Below, one piece after another: positions 17,631 through 27,252 of a DNA stretch of 64,000 bases. The notes below the pieces were generated by a model. It was not told where the DNA came from and did not search any database. It saw nothing but the letters and a program-made list of their open reading frames with translations. The DNA is from Candidatus Woesearchaeota archaeon (GTDB taxonomy: Archaea > Nanobdellota > Nanobdellia > Woesearchaeales > SM23-78): positions 1-64,000 of the forward strand of contig JAFGDD010000002.1 of the NCBI GenBank assembly GCA_016932315.1, written 5' to 3'. A program made the position numbers and the translations under genes. Each line of letters starts with the position of its first letter. The first letter of the stretch is position 1.

Positions 17631-18155
17631 TTAGCCCATGGATTTCTTCTCATAATATTCTTGTCTCATACCTCCTAAGAATTCTATGTTTTCCTTTGCG
17701 TTCAGGAAGCCGGGCTCTAATTGGTCTGCTGTGCTGAACTCTTGGATTGCAGTCTCAATGTCTTCTATGGTGCCTTGCTTTGTCTTCTTGATGTTCATTA
17801 CAAGGTTGATAGCGTAATCATAATGATAGCTCGGATTGGCAGGATTAATCTCCACTAATTCTTCTAGTTGAGCTGCAGCTTTCTTGTAATCGCCGACTTT
17901 ATTGTATAAGAAAGCCAGGTTGTTGCGGGCTTCCTCGTATAAGGGGTTTATCTTCACTGCTTTATCAAAACTTGCTATTGCTTTATGGTAATCGCTCTGC
18001 TTGTAAAGAACATTGCCTGTGATTAGGTACGTCTCTGGGTTTTCTGAGTTTAATGGCTTGTTAGTAATTATCAGAGTTGCTCCGAGGACCAGCGTAGGGA
18101 TTAATAAGAATATTATTAAGAGTGGGCCCACATTTTTTTTCAATCTGATCACCAT
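17631..18155 (-). CDS. Membrane-anchored TPR protein A
   Basis: 174 residues. One N-terminal membrane helix (about 8-28) precedes three TPR repeats (YKQSDYHKAIASFDKAVKI and YNKVGDYKKAAAQLEELVEI are the clearest). Upstream member of a duplicated pair; the downstream copy starts 70 bases later. No ribosome binding site is obvious at ATG 18155. Such paired anchored TPR proteins usually hold membrane complexes; the partner is unknown. Confidence 0.75.
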   Translation of the reverse strand: MVIRLKKNVGPLLIIFLLIPTLVLGATLIITNKPLNSENPETYLITGNVLYKQSDYHKAIASFDKAVKINPLYEEARNNLAFLYNKVGDYKKAAAQLEELVEINPANPSYHYDYAINLVMNIKKTKQGTIEDIETAIQEFSTADQLEPGFLNAKENIEFLGGMRQEYYEKKSMG

Positions 18156-18334
18156 TGCTCTTTTTGTAGTATTGTCAACAATAAGTATACTGATATTTAA
18201 AGGTTTCGATTCAAATAAAGTCGCCTTTCCCCCATACCAGGATAATCCTTTTTACCGTTTTATCACATTATTGTTATCTATTGTTATTATAGGGGTTACA
18301 TTTAGATTATTAAGCTTTGGTTTTTTGTAATCAT

Positions 18335-19405
18335 TCACATGAAGAAGAAGGCTGTCGCTATGATGATATAGACCGTCAATAATTGCGCTCCTTCGAGCCA
18401 GTTGCATTTGCCATCGGCAGACAAATAGTTGATTATCATGACTGCCATGACTATTGAGATGACTTCAAAAAGCGAGAATACAAGCGTGAACCCAAAATGA
18501 AATATCTCGCTCACAAGCACAAGTATGGGAACTACGAACAATGCTATCTGAATAGCGCTGCTCAAGCCTATCTCTATTGACAAGTCAAGCTTGTTCTCCC
18601 TTGCAAAGTTAATGGCGCTGGTCTTCTCAGCAATATTGGTGGCTATGGCTATGATTATCACTCCGATGAATGTCTGGGTTAATCCTGTGCTGATTGCTGC
18701 GTGCTCTATGCTTTTGACCAGGAATTCTGATTCGACGGCAACGACTATTGTTGCGATGAAGAGTATGATGGCTGCTATTTTTTTGGTCAGCACTGGCCTG
18801 TACTTTGTGGCCCTGATCTCGTCAGTTGTATCAAACAAGTCCCTGTGGGTGAATAATGAGAATATTAAGCCCGCAATGTAAACAATTGCCAGAACTATGG
18901 CTACTGCGTCGCTGAGCACAGGAATTTTTGGGCTGTTAGGGTTGGATAGCGCATAAACTGTAGGAATCACTAAACCGACCACTGCGATTATGAGCATGGT
19001 GGCGGAAACTCCGACTGCGTGCTTGTTGAATGTCTGCTGCTTGAATTTCAGCCCGCCAAACAACACACTGAGTCCTATAAGGAAAAGAATGTTGCCAAGA
19101 ATGCTTCCAATAATAGAAGCCTGCACTACCCTTATCAAGCCCTCTGCTAGTGCGAGGATGGCGATTATGAGCTCGATTACATTGCCGAAGGTTGCAGATA
19201 CCAAGCCTCCAATTGTGGGGTTGGTCTGCAAGGCGATCTCCCTGGTTGCAAAGCCGATAACTCTTGCCAATGCAACCAAAGCTATTACCGTAGTGATGAA
19301 AACCAGTGTCGTGTTAGTGGTGAATATCGCTGAGATAATGCTTATAGGTATGAAAACCAGCAGCCAGACAAAGAACTTCTCAACTTTCAAATAGTGATGC
19401 CACAT
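18335..19405 (-). CDS. cax: Calcium/proton antiporter (CaCA, CAX type)
   Basis: 356 residues with about eleven membrane segments. The two inverted alpha repeats contain the family signatures GNVIELIIAILAL (about 75) and IATNIAEKTSAINFAREN (about 255), with acidic ion-binding residues, then SSAIQIALFVVP. It would export calcium in exchange for protons. Its size matches CAX proteins. Transcribed alone; nothing in the context points to a special role. Confidence 0.93.
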   Translation of the reverse strand: MWHHYLKVEKFFVWLLVFIPISIISAIFTTNTTLVFITTVIALVALARVIGFATREIALQTNPTIGGLVSATFGNVIELIIAILALAEGLIRVVQASIIGSILGNILFLIGLSVLFGGLKFKQQTFNKHAVGVSATMLIIAVVGLVIPTVYALSNPNSPKIPVLSDAVAIVLAIVYIAGLIFSLFTHRDLFDTTDEIRATKYRPVLTKKIAAIILFIATIVVAVESEFLVKSIEHAAISTGLTQTFIGVIIIAIATNIAEKTSAINFARENKLDLSIEIGLSSAIQIALFVVPILVLVSEIFHFGFTLVFSLFEVISIVMAVMIINYLSADGKCNWLEGAQLLTVYIIIATAFFFM

Positions 19406-19461
19406 AGCGAATAATTATTTCAGAAGAACTGGAATATAAATGTTTGCAAAAAATATTGCGT

Positions 19462-20025
19462 TTATCGCACCATCCCGAATTTCTTGTTCTTTGCAGTCAT
19501 CTTAATGAAATGATTTAACCTGCTTTGGAATATTTTATTATCCTGCTGTCTTGAGTGCTCGATATAGCCTACACGCACTTTTTTATAGCCTTCTGGCAAC
19601 TTCTGGAAATTCTTCCACGCCTGCGCATCAGATTTTAATGCCTTGAGAATATCAGGGGCAATGACTAATCCTTCTTTTTTATCCTTGTCAAATGCGTGAC
19701 TGACTGCATCAAGGCCGGCAGAAGTCATTCTCCTGTTTGCAATCAGCCTGCGGATACGCTCCTTGTTCATCTCAGAAAGCACACTATTCTGCCTTCTTGG
19801 CGTAAACCTCTGGGCGAACTTTTCCTCATCAACGTGCTTAACAGTGCTGTCAATCCAGCCGTAGCAAAGAGCTTCCTCAACCGCGTCGTTGTAAGGAATC
19901 CTCGGCTTGCCAGAAGATTTCCTGTAATAAAAAAGCCAGACTTCTTTTTCTTTATCATAATTCATTTTAAGCCATGAACGCCACTGCTTCCTATTGGTAA
20001 CATACAATGTTTTTCCGAGATTCAT
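19462..20025 (-). CDS. YdeI/OmpD-associated family protein
   Basis: 187 residues. Typical start: VTNRKQWRSWL then KEVWLFYYRKSSG, YNDAVEEALCYGWIDS, and RFTPRRQNS (about 65-100), the core of the YdeI/OmpD-associated family. The C-terminal half holds the usual APDILKAL and GYIEHSRQQDNK parts. The family is cytoplasmic and poorly characterised; members are linked to stress or bacteriocin protection in bacteria. Common in bacteria and patchy in archaea, which suggests transfer. Confidence 0.88.
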   Translation of the reverse strand: MNLGKTLYVTNRKQWRSWLKMNYDKEKEVWLFYYRKSSGKPRIPYNDAVEEALCYGWIDSTVKHVDEEKFAQRFTPRRQNSVLSEMNKERIRRLIANRRMTSAGLDAVSHAFDKDKKEGLVIAPDILKALKSDAQAWKNFQKLPEGYKKVRVGYIEHSRQQDNKIFQSRLNHFIKMTAKNKKFGMVR

Positions 20026-20179
20026 ATTTTTTTTTTAACAGAAGCTTGAGGTTTATAAAACATTCCAAAAACAAAATTATTCAACTCTCGTAATTCTCAC
20101 TGGACATTCCGGAGAAGATTCGTTCTTGACTGGACATGCTCGCGTGAAGCTTATAAATATAATAATCCATTATGATTTT

Positions 20180-20425
20180 ATGAAGCACGAATTCATAACC
20201 ATTAACAACACAATACTTGACTATGACGAGTACGTGAAAAACATCATTCTCCTGAAGAATTATTTGAAGAACAAGCTCAAGGATTTCATGTTCTCAGAGA
20301 ACTTTGTGCTCACAGAAAACCGCAACACCAACTACCATGAAGCAGGGCTTGCTTTCTATAACAATGAAAAAGACCTGGAAGTGGAAATAATCATAAAAAA
20401 GAAAAATGAAGAAGTATTTGTATAA
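20180..20425 (+). CDS. Unknown 81-residue protein
   Basis: Starts MKHEFITINNTILDYDEYV; soluble, one helix followed by strands, ends in a charged strand. ATG 20180 has TTATAAATA about 27 bases upstream, so a leaderless transcript is likely; the longer open frame from 20126 lacks any start signal. Family not recognised. Confidence 0.55.
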   Translation: MKHEFITINNTILDYDEYVKNIILLKNYLKNKLKDFMFSENFVLTENRNTNYHEAGLAFYNNEKDLEVEIIIKKKNEEVFV

Positions 20426-20509
20426 TCAGCGCCCAAGTACAAATCCTATGAGTCTTTAGCGCAGTTTATTTTCAAATAAATTTTGATTATTTATTCAAAA
20501 GTTGGAAAC

Positions 20510-20872
20510 TCATTTAGTTAAGCTTCCAAGAGTGTAGCCAATGCAGTATCCAATAGCCGTTTCTGTCGCTCCTAAAACGAAACCGATCGTGCTTCTTTTC
20601 AAAGCAGAGAACTTTTCATATCCGGTCGGATAGTTAAAAAAGAAGGGTAACCCTCCGGCGAGTGTTTGTGTTGCTGTTGGAGCCAGCTCTAGCCCTCCTT
20701 TCACAAGCCCAGGCAAATATGCTCCTTTAGCGCTGCAAAAGCCAACGAAACCACCAGAAAAGATTGCAAAAATATCAGGAATGCATTTGGTGTCTGGGAT
20801 TCTTTTAACTAAGTATTCTAAAGTTCTCATTGGCTTAGTTTTTCTAGGAGTAAGATCAGTTATAAAAGTCAT
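20510..20872 (-). CDS. Small glycine-rich membrane protein, unknown
   Basis: 120 residues with two or three Gly/Ala-rich hydrophobic stretches (about 35-60 and 95-118), spaced like membrane hairpins. TTTATAAAG about 28 bases before ATG 20872 supports a leaderless start there; an upstream TTG (20890) and a downstream ATG (20830) are alternatives. Function unknown. Confidence 0.5.
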   Translation of the reverse strand: MTFITDLTPRKTKPMRTLEYLVKRIPDTKCIPDIFAIFSGGFVGFCSAKGAYLPGLVKGGLELAPTATQTLAGGLPFFFNYPTGYEKFSALKRSTIGFVLGATETAIGYCIGYTLGSLTK

Positions 20873-20932
20873 GATGAATAGGAAAGCCAAAAATCTTTAT
20901 AAACTTTATGATGGTAAAAATAGAAAGTTTTT

Positions 20933-21919
20933 TCAGCGCCACTTAACCTCAACGTCATCCGTCCTCTCATACGGTCTGATGTTTGCTTCTTCAACTTCAG
21001 TCTTCATGCCTGCCTTGTGCATTTCTATCCCGCAAATTGCTATCATTGCAGCATTGTCAATGAAGAATTGGTTCTCAAGAACAAAAAGCTTTGCTTTCCT
21101 TTCCTCGCACATTATCCTTGCCATTTCCTGCAGCCGTTTGTTGCAAGCCACTCCTCCGCCAAGGAGAAGCTCGCTCTTTCCAGTGTGAGCCATGGCTCTC
21201 TCAGCAACTTCCACCAGCATTGCAAAAACAGTTTCCTGGACGCTGAAGCACAAATCCTCTTTAGAGTCCTGCTTTGCCTTAATCCTCTTGCTAAGGTTAG
21301 TCTGCAATCCTCCAAGGCTTATATCCATTCCCTTGACACTGTAAGGAAGCTTGATGTATTTTTTTCCACTTCTTGCAAACTCCTCTATCTTAGGTCCGCC
21401 AGGGAAGCCTAGTTCTAACTCTCTTGCAAATGTGTCAATAAAGTTGCCAACACCAATGTCAAGCGTCTCTCCGAACACTCTGTACTTGCTTGCTTCGTAA
21501 GCAATAACCTGAGTATTAGCTCCAGAGACATAGAGCAGAACAGGATCTTTGGCTTCGGTGAGAAACCTTCCTATCTCTAGGTGGGCAATGCAGTGATTAA
21601 CGCCGATAAGAGGCTTTTTTAGAAGTAATGCAAGGCTTCTTGCAAATGCTGCGCCTATTCTTAATGTGTGGCCTATTCCTGGTCCTTGGCTGTAAGCAAT
21701 AAGGTCAATATTATTAAACCTGATGCCTGCTTTCTCCATTGCTTTCTTCAGGCAGTCATCAAGCACTTCTATGTGGTGCTCTGCCACTTTTGCAGGTATT
21801 ATTCCTCCGATCTCTGTCTTGTAAGCATTGATTATATTAGCCAGTACTTTCTTTCCTTTCTGGTCCACTATACCAATGCCAAAAGTATGGGCGGTGCTCT
21901 CTATTCCTAAACATATCAT
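20933..21919 (-). CDS. kae1: KEOPS complex Kae1 (tRNA t6A synthesis)
   Basis: 328 residues. Full ASKHA fold with GIESTAHTFGIGI at the start, metal-binding His in HHIEVL and NHCIAHLEIGR, and LLGGGVACNKRL late. It transfers threonylcarbamoyl to A37 of ANN-decoding tRNAs. The Bud32 kinase, fused behind Kae1 in some archaea, is absent here, as are other KEOPS genes nearby. TTTATAAACC near the start suggests a leaderless transcript. Confidence 0.96.
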   Translation of the reverse strand: MICLGIESTAHTFGIGIVDQKGKKVLANIINAYKTEIGGIIPAKVAEHHIEVLDDCLKKAMEKAGIRFNNIDLIAYSQGPGIGHTLRIGAAFARSLALLLKKPLIGVNHCIAHLEIGRFLTEAKDPVLLYVSGANTQVIAYEASKYRVFGETLDIGVGNFIDTFARELELGFPGGPKIEEFARSGKKYIKLPYSVKGMDISLGGLQTNLSKRIKAKQDSKEDLCFSVQETVFAMLVEVAERAMAHTGKSELLLGGGVACNKRLQEMARIMCEERKAKLFVLENQFFIDNAAMIAICGIEMHKAGMKTEVEEANIRPYERTDDVEVKWR

Positions 21920-21953
21920 AATAAAAAAAAAGAATAAGAAAAAGGTTTATAAA

Positions 21954-22718
21954 TTATTCTATGAGCACAGGCTCTGTGACATTGGTGAATATTCCATCTT
22001 CAATCTCTTTTAGCACAGTAACATATTTCACTCCTTTGAATTCCTTCGGATAGAAGAAGGACATCCTGTCAACGTTGCTGGCTTTGAAATAAAGGTCCAT
22101 TCCTTTTTCTATGTAATGGAACACTCTGAATGTTGAGACAAAGTCCTGGTAATCAGGTACGTCAAGCAATGCATAAATTGATTCCTTGGTCTGCCCAAGC
22201 GTGGTGTTTCCTTGCATGTATTTGGTAAATGGGGTTTTTACATTTATTGCAGTCACAGTGTTGTTCTCCAGATGATAGGTGAGCCCTGAAATTTTACCTT
22301 CAATCCCGATCCTGTTCCTGTACTCCATATTCTTGTAACTCTCATCAGCAGGTATGAACATGACGTCAGGAATTCCTAGCTTCTCTATGACTGATTCATA
22401 AGAGTCTCCAAGCATCACCCCGAAGAAAGCTATTTCGGTGCTGGTAAAGTTGCCTTTAGATAAAGTGAAGATGTCATCCCTTGCAATCTCATACTTAGCC
22501 TCTGGGTTTGTAGTGTAATTGAACATGAACTCAATAAAATTATCAACAGGCTCTACATTCTCTGTTAGGTCCTCTAATCCCTGGTTAATGCTGTCATTGA
22601 ACAAGTTATCAGGAATATTGTCTGTTGGCTGCTTTGGCATGCAGCTCGTAACTAATAGCAATAAAGCTAATGCTATCAAAGCCGTCGTAATCATTGTAAT
22701 GAAGCTTGTTTTTCTCAT
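21954..22718 (-). CDS. Putative lipoprotein
   Basis: 254 residues. The hydrophobic N-terminus ends LVTSCMPK, a lipobox-like cysteine site. The external part contains GVMLGDSYESVIEKLGIP and a second TLGQTKESIYALLDVP, two copies of a short motif seen in SmpA/OmlA-type small domains. The start is ATG 22718 with AAGGTGAG just upstream. Function unknown; probably anchored outside the membrane. Confidence 0.65.
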   Translation of the reverse strand: MRKTSFITMITTALIALALLLLVTSCMPKQPTDNIPDNLFNDSINQGLEDLTENVEPVDNFIEFMFNYTTNPEAKYEIARDDIFTLSKGNFTSTEIAFFGVMLGDSYESVIEKLGIPDVMFIPADESYKNMEYRNRIGIEGKISGLTYHLENNTVTAINVKTPFTKYMQGNTTLGQTKESIYALLDVPDYQDFVSTFRVFHYIEKGMDLYFKASNVDRMSFFYPKEFKGVKYVTVLKEIEDGIFTNVTEPVLIE

Positions 22719-22934
22719 GAATCTCACCTTAACATATTATTATCTTATGCTCTGAAAATAGCCAGCCATATAAAAATCTTTTCATAAGTTTCACTCAGGT
22801 TGAAACATTCGGCTTTCAGTGTTATTGAAAATAACCGCTATAAAGTGGAAATTTCAAATATATTTCAAATATTAATAACAGGGCTTTTCACTTTTCAAAA
22901 GCTTTAAATACTAAAAAATTAAGAAAACAGAATT

Positions 22935-23222
22935 ATGCGGGAAAAACTTATCCTCCTTGGCTTATTAGCCTTATTCGGGGTTTTCTTGTTAAGGGGTGGA
23001 ATGACTGGCTCTGCAATCGCAGAACAATGCTCTTCTGACGAGAACTGCCTATATGGAGGAGCAAGCCTTGAGCAGCCAGCATATCTTACACTGGAAGACA
23101 GCCAGGCATTATCCTATGTGGGACTTCTCGTAGTGATAATATCATCTGCTTTGGTGTTCGGCTACTTGAGAAAAAAAGCATGGCAAGAAAAATCTCAGAA
23201 CAATTCTTTTGATGACGCATAA
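22935..23222 (+). CDS. Small two-helix membrane protein, unknown
   Basis: 95 residues: an N-terminal hydrophobic segment (4-22), a short acidic loop with two Cys (about 33-40), and a second membrane helix (about 58-80) with a basic end. GCTTTAAATAC about 28 bases before the ATG fits a leaderless transcript. No family recognised. Confidence 0.6.
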   Translation: MREKLILLGLLALFGVFLLRGGMTGSAIAEQCSSDENCLYGGASLEQPAYLTLEDSQALSYVGLLVVIISSALVFGYLRKKAWQEKSQNNSFDDA

Positions 23223-23254
23223 ATTTTTATACTACTCCATTCTAATTGTTTGTT

Positions 23255-23707
23255 ATGAAGCGGATATTAATCATTTGCACCAATATTATTGAGCATAAAG
23301 GCAGGATACTCCTGGTCAAAGAAGCAGGAGGCTACAAGGTAGGCACTTACAGCCTTCCAGGAGGCAAGCTTAACCCTCACGAAAGCATTGTGCAAGCAGC
23401 AATAAGAGAAGCAAAAGAAGAAACAGGGCTTAACATAAAGCCAGAGAAGTTTGTTGGCATCTACCAATTACCAACAAGCAAGAAAGGAGACAACCTCACA
23501 GTGTTTGTCTTCAAATCAAGAATTATGTCAGGAAAGCTCAGGACATGCGAAGAACACCCAGAAGTCAGATTCTTTTCCTACAATGAGATAAAGGAGCTGG
23601 CAAGGAAAAAACTCCTGAGAACGCCGTCAATAATGATTGCACTGAAAGATGTCAAGAAAGGAAAATTCCTTGAGCTGTCTGCGCTCAGAAGGTTATATGC
23701 AGAATGA
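23255..23707 (+). CDS. Nudix hydrolase
   Basis: 150 residues. The full Nudix box GX5EX7REUXEEXGU is present from GGKLNPHESIVQAAIREAKE to ETGL (about 35-60), with the metal-binding REAKEE. It hydrolyses nucleoside diphosphate-linked compounds; the substrate cannot be told, although the N-terminal strand layout is like small house-cleaning Nudix enzymes. ATG 23255 follows a TATA-like TTTTTATAC by about 27 bases, so leaderless. Confidence 0.93.
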   Translation: MKRILIICTNIIEHKGRILLVKEAGGYKVGTYSLPGGKLNPHESIVQAAIREAKEETGLNIKPEKFVGIYQLPTSKKGDNLTVFVFKSRIMSGKLRTCEEHPEVRFFSYNEIKELARKKLLRTPSIMIALKDVKKGKFLELSALRRLYAE

Positions 23708-23761
23708 TTTTCTAATTTTTCTCAATAACTTTTTTAAACTGGGCAGGATATCTTTTTCTTT

Positions 23762-24457
23762 ATGAAGCTAGGCGTGTTGTTTTCAGGAGGTAAAGACTCG
23801 ACCTTTGCAATGTACAAGGCTATGGAAGAAAAAGGTAATGAGCAAAATAATGAGGTTGCTTGCCTGATTACTTTGATTTCCAAGAATTCTGACAGCTACA
23901 TGTTTCACACGCCTAACATTAGTCTTACTAAGCTGCAGGCAGAAGCTATTGGCTTGCCTTTCATAGAGCAGAAAACCCTGGGAGAGAAAGAAAAAGAGCT
24001 CTTTGACTTGAAAAAGGCTATAAAAAAAGCAAAGGATAAGTACAAGATAGAAGGCATAGTCAGCGGTGCTTTTGCTTCAAAGTATCAGAAGGAAAGGATT
24101 GAAAGGATTTGTTCTGAACTCAAGTTGAAATCAATCACTCCGCTCTGGGGGGAGGATCCTGAGAAGATGATGCGCGAGATGATAACCAAAGGCTTCAGGT
24201 TCTTGCTCTCAAGCATTGCAGCGCTAGGCTTGGATGAAAGTTGGCTTGGACGTGTGTTGACAGACAAGGACATTGACAAGCTTGTAGTGCTTAATAAGAA
24301 AGTCGGCATTCACATAGCCTTCGAGGGTGGAGAAGCAGAAAGCCTTATGATTGAAGGTCCTGTTTTCAAGAAAAAAATAATCATTAAGGAAGCAAAAAAA
24401 ATAATGGAGAACGAGAACACCGGGGTTTATCTTATTACCCGTGCGGAGCTTGAATAA
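23762..24457 (+). CDS. dph6: Diphthine--ammonia ligase
   Basis: 231 residues. The ATP-PPase loop SGGKDS (about 8) and the family pieces GIVSGAFASKYQKERIE and PLWGEDPEKMM identify Dph6 (COG2102). It makes the final amide of diphthamide on EF2. Its pathway partner dph5 is at 8500. It ends with EGGEAESLMIEGPVF, also typical. Normal length for the archaeal form, which lacks the eukaryotic C-terminal extension. Confidence 0.95.
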   Translation: MKLGVLFSGGKDSTFAMYKAMEEKGNEQNNEVACLITLISKNSDSYMFHTPNISLTKLQAEAIGLPFIEQKTLGEKEKELFDLKKAIKKAKDKYKIEGIVSGAFASKYQKERIERICSELKLKSITPLWGEDPEKMMREMITKGFRFLLSSIAALGLDESWLGRVLTDKDIDKLVVLNKKVGIHIAFEGGEAESLMIEGPVFKKKIIIKEAKKIMENENTGVYLITRAELE

Positions 24458-24533
24458 CCAATTTCAATAATTCCGTGATTCTTACGCTTTTTTCTAATAG
24501 CATTTAATAAACTACTTCCTGAAAAACAAGATT

Positions 24534-24872
24534 ATGAATGAGTCTTTGCTATTAAAAGCAGCCTTGATAACAGCAATAATAGGATTAGCAGCAATAATTA
24601 TTATCATAAAACTCAGCGGAATTAGCGAGATGAACATTGGAGAAGCAAAGCAGCAAGAAGAAGGAGAACTGGTGAAAGTAACAGGAACAATAACAAGGAT
24701 TACTGCAAAAGAAGGCTTTTCAATCATTAATATAAGAAAAGAAGAAGAGATAAGCATAGTATTGTTCGACAGCATCAACCTGAGCAAAGGGCAGAAAGTT
24801 GAAGTAACAGGCAAGACGCAGGAATATGAAGGAAAGAAAGAATTAATAGCTGAGAAGATTGTGGTGAAATAA
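24534..24872 (+). CDS. Membrane-anchored OB-fold protein
   Basis: 112 residues: one N-terminal membrane helix (about 7-27) and a five-strand OB-like domain (about 45-112; VKVTGTITRITAKEGFSIINI, then KGQKVEVTGKTQEYEG), similar to tRNA_anti-type nucleic-acid binding domains. It could bind nucleic acid or oligosaccharide at the membrane. Similar small proteins are frequent in this kind of archaeon; the function is unknown. Confidence 0.65.
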   Translation: MNESLLLKAALITAIIGLAAIIIIIKLSGISEMNIGEAKQQEEGELVKVTGTITRITAKEGFSIINIRKEEEISIVLFDSINLSKGQKVEVTGKTQEYEGKKELIAEKIVVK

Positions 24873-24875
24873 CTT

Positions 24876-25613
24876 TTAGCCTTTGTAAGCCCTTGCTTGT
24901 TTTACGACGTCCATGAAGTCATGGATTTCTTTCCTGTCAAATGTGTTAGTAGTGTCGTTTGCTATCTTGAAGTATGTCCCGACTATTGCCCCATCACCGA
25001 TGATTAGCTGCTCGTACACGTTCTTCTTGTTAAGGCCTGCACCAATTATTAACGGGCGCCTGTCAAGAATTCTTTTGAAATTCTTTATCTTTTCTATAGG
25101 AGTGGTTACGCCTGTGCCTGCGCCGGTTACAACGATTGTTTCTGCCCTCTTCATTCCCTCTTTTAAATCAATCTTCAGATTTGAGCCAGGCAAGGGAGCA
25201 TAATATTTTGGGTGCACACCCCCCAATACTATGATGTCAGGATATTGTTCCTTAAAATATTCATAAGTATCATAAGGAAGTTTTCCCTGGGTATATTCTC
25301 CAGCGACATGGTCAAGCTGGATGAATTTTGCATCGAATTGCTTTGCCAGAGGAAAAGCTATGTAAAACTCATTAGGCAGCAAATTAACCCCAAGAACTAC
25401 TTTTGTTTTGATTTTAGAAACCTCTTCAAGAGTTTTTACCACGTCATCAATGGTTCCGTGATAATTCTCAATTATAGCCCCGTCAATTCCTTCTTTTTCA
25501 AGAATCTCGATTTCATTCAAAGCCCTCTTGACAGGGTTTCTTCCTGCAAGGTGGATCATCCCAAATATGGGCTTTGGGCCAAATACTTTATTGAAATTAT
25601 CATTCAGATGCAT
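24876..25613 (-). CDS. BtpA/SgcQ family TIM-barrel protein
   Basis: 245 residues. The (beta/alpha)8 pattern with PIFGMIHLAG at the start, DGAIIENYHG, FIQLDHVAGEYTQG and VVTGAGTGVTTPIEKI identifies the BtpA family (COG0434). In cyanobacteria BtpA stabilises photosystem I; archaeal members have other, unestablished roles. Cytoplasmic. Convergent with the OB-fold gene (3-base gap). Confidence 0.88.
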   Translation of the reverse strand: MHLNDNFNKVFGPKPIFGMIHLAGRNPVKRALNEIEILEKEGIDGAIIENYHGTIDDVVKTLEEVSKIKTKVVLGVNLLPNEFYIAFPLAKQFDAKFIQLDHVAGEYTQGKLPYDTYEYFKEQYPDIIVLGGVHPKYYAPLPGSNLKIDLKEGMKRAETIVVTGAGTGVTTPIEKIKNFKRILDRRPLIIGAGLNKKNVYEQLIIGDGAIVGTYFKIANDTTNTFDRKEIHDFMDVVKQARAYKG

Positions 25614-25779
25614 AAGCTATGGGACTAATGGCGGGTTAATAAATATTATGTAAAGGCAAACGGCGTTGCTCGCGCTGTTGGATGTGATAACTTTTTTAAC
25701 TCAACTAAAGAAACATTTATAAAATCTGTATTTCTTTCAGTAGAGAATAGGTTTTGAATAGGTTTTGGAGTGGGCCCGA

Positions 25780-27006
25780 TTGGTTACTAAGAGCGATTTT
25801 GTTATGGAATGGGACAAGGCATTAGGCTTTAAGGGAGACCCTTTCCCTGAGAAGGTTCTATTGCCTATCAATACATTCCTGGTGAACAGGAAGGATGAGA
25901 AGGAGAAGCTTAACTGGTTCTTTATTAAGGGCTATTATTTTGGCACCATTATTGGCGAGCCTGGAGTTGGCAAAACTGTTGTTCTAAAATGGCTTGAGGA
26001 TAGGCTTAGTAAGTATAACAGGCTTCATGCAGTCTACATCAATGCTGCGGTGTTTAAGGAGCAGATTAACATTCCGCAGAGGATGCTCTTGCCTTTATTA
26101 TCATTCCAAGAGAGATTATTCACTCAGCCACACAAGAAATTAGGCTCAATAGAAATCATGAACTTGCTTAAGAAGAAGCTTCAGCACAAAGCAGTGGCTT
26201 TGCTTATAGATAATGCCCAGCACCTGACTGAGAAAAACCTTGAGCTTATTAAGGGGATGAAGAGGGACGGGTTCAGGATGCAGATAATCATTGCCAGCAA
26301 TCCAAAAGAGTACGGCAAGAGTAGGCTTTCTGAAATTGGGCCTGATGAGCTGAACATTACGTTGAGGCGATTGAATTTTGAAGAAGTCAAGGAAATGCTG
26401 GCTAAGAGGATTGAAGCTTTTGGAGGCAGAGGGCTTTACCCTTTCTCAGAGAATGATTTGAAAGAGATGTATGACAAGGCTGACAAGAATCCAAAGGAAT
26501 TCCTTAAATTATGCCGTGACGAAGCTATTAAGATACTAATCCATAAGCGAGAAGCACTTGAGAAGCAAGCCTACGCCCAAGCCAGTGAGATAAGAGAATC
26601 AAAACCTTTAAAAACAAGCATTAAAAAAACTTTTCCTAGTGATAATAAGATGGATGTTAAGATAAGGAAGGCAAATGAGAAGGATATGAGGGAAGAAGAG
26701 AAAGAACAGAAAGGTAAGCTTATAAGAATAAAATTTGCATTTGGTAAAAGGGATGAGCATGAAAAGTCAATGAAGCCTGCAATGCAGCCGATGCAATCAA
26801 GCCAGCCAAAGCAATCACTAGCCATAAAAAAAGATGATAAGAGAGCTATTTACAGCGATGAGCACAAAGAAGCGCTTGTTAACCAGCTCAGCAGCACCAG
26901 CCCAAGAAGAAAAACTGTTGAGGATGATAAGAAAAAGAACGAGAAATATGTTTCTGAAACAGACAAATTGCTCAGGGAGCTAGCAGATGAGTTTGAAGTC
27001 AAATAG
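25780..27006 (+). CDS. AAA+ ATPase, ExeA/Cdc6-like, with charged C-terminal tail
   Basis: 408 residues. The first 30 residues recall ExeA-type ATPases (WDKALGFKGDPFP), then Walker A GEPGVGKT (about 60), Walker B ALLIDNAQ and sensor IIIASNP. The ATPase core ends near 255; after it comes a low-complexity Lys/Glu/Ser tail (about 265-408) probably used for partner binding. TTG 25780 is chosen because GGAGTGG lies 6 bases before. The class often drives secretion or DNA transactions; which applies here is unknown. Confidence 0.75.
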   Translation: MVTKSDFVMEWDKALGFKGDPFPEKVLLPINTFLVNRKDEKEKLNWFFIKGYYFGTIIGEPGVGKTVVLKWLEDRLSKYNRLHAVYINAAVFKEQINIPQRMLLPLLSFQERLFTQPHKKLGSIEIMNLLKKKLQHKAVALLIDNAQHLTEKNLELIKGMKRDGFRMQIIIASNPKEYGKSRLSEIGPDELNITLRRLNFEEVKEMLAKRIEAFGGRGLYPFSENDLKEMYDKADKNPKEFLKLCRDEAIKILIHKREALEKQAYAQASEIRESKPLKTSIKKTFPSDNKMDVKIRKANEKDMREEEKEQKGKLIRIKFAFGKRDEHEKSMKPAMQPMQSSQPKQSLAIKKDDKRAIYSDEHKEALVNQLSSTSPRRKTVEDDKKKNEKYVSETDKLLRELADEFEVK

Positions 27007-27022
27007 AGCCTTTTTCTCTGAA

Positions 27023-27166
27023 AATTTTAAAAATGTTGCGCCGCTCGGGCGCGATTATTTTCTTTGAGCACTTCAGCTCCCCGGATGGGGCGTCCCCCTC
27101 TTCCGTGATTAATTCTTTTTTCGATGAATGCCCTCGCATATTGGCGCAACCAACATTTTTAAAATT
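27023..27166. repeat. Structured intergenic element, copy E
   Basis: The outer arms AATTTTAAAAATGTTG + CGCC (27023-27042) and GGCGCAAC + CAACATTTTTAAAATT (27143-27166) pair over about 20 bp with a small duplication. The inner part contains CCCCGGATGGGGCGTCCCCC (27079-27098), the same C-G-C tract core as copies A-C. It lies between the ATPase gene and the next, same-direction gene. Confidence 0.7.
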
Positions 27167-27252
27167 CCATTCCCTCGGGAAAACATTTATATATTCCATA
27201 ACTATTTTTCCTGTTATTAATCTATTCATGAATATGAGTGGTAGGTGAGAAA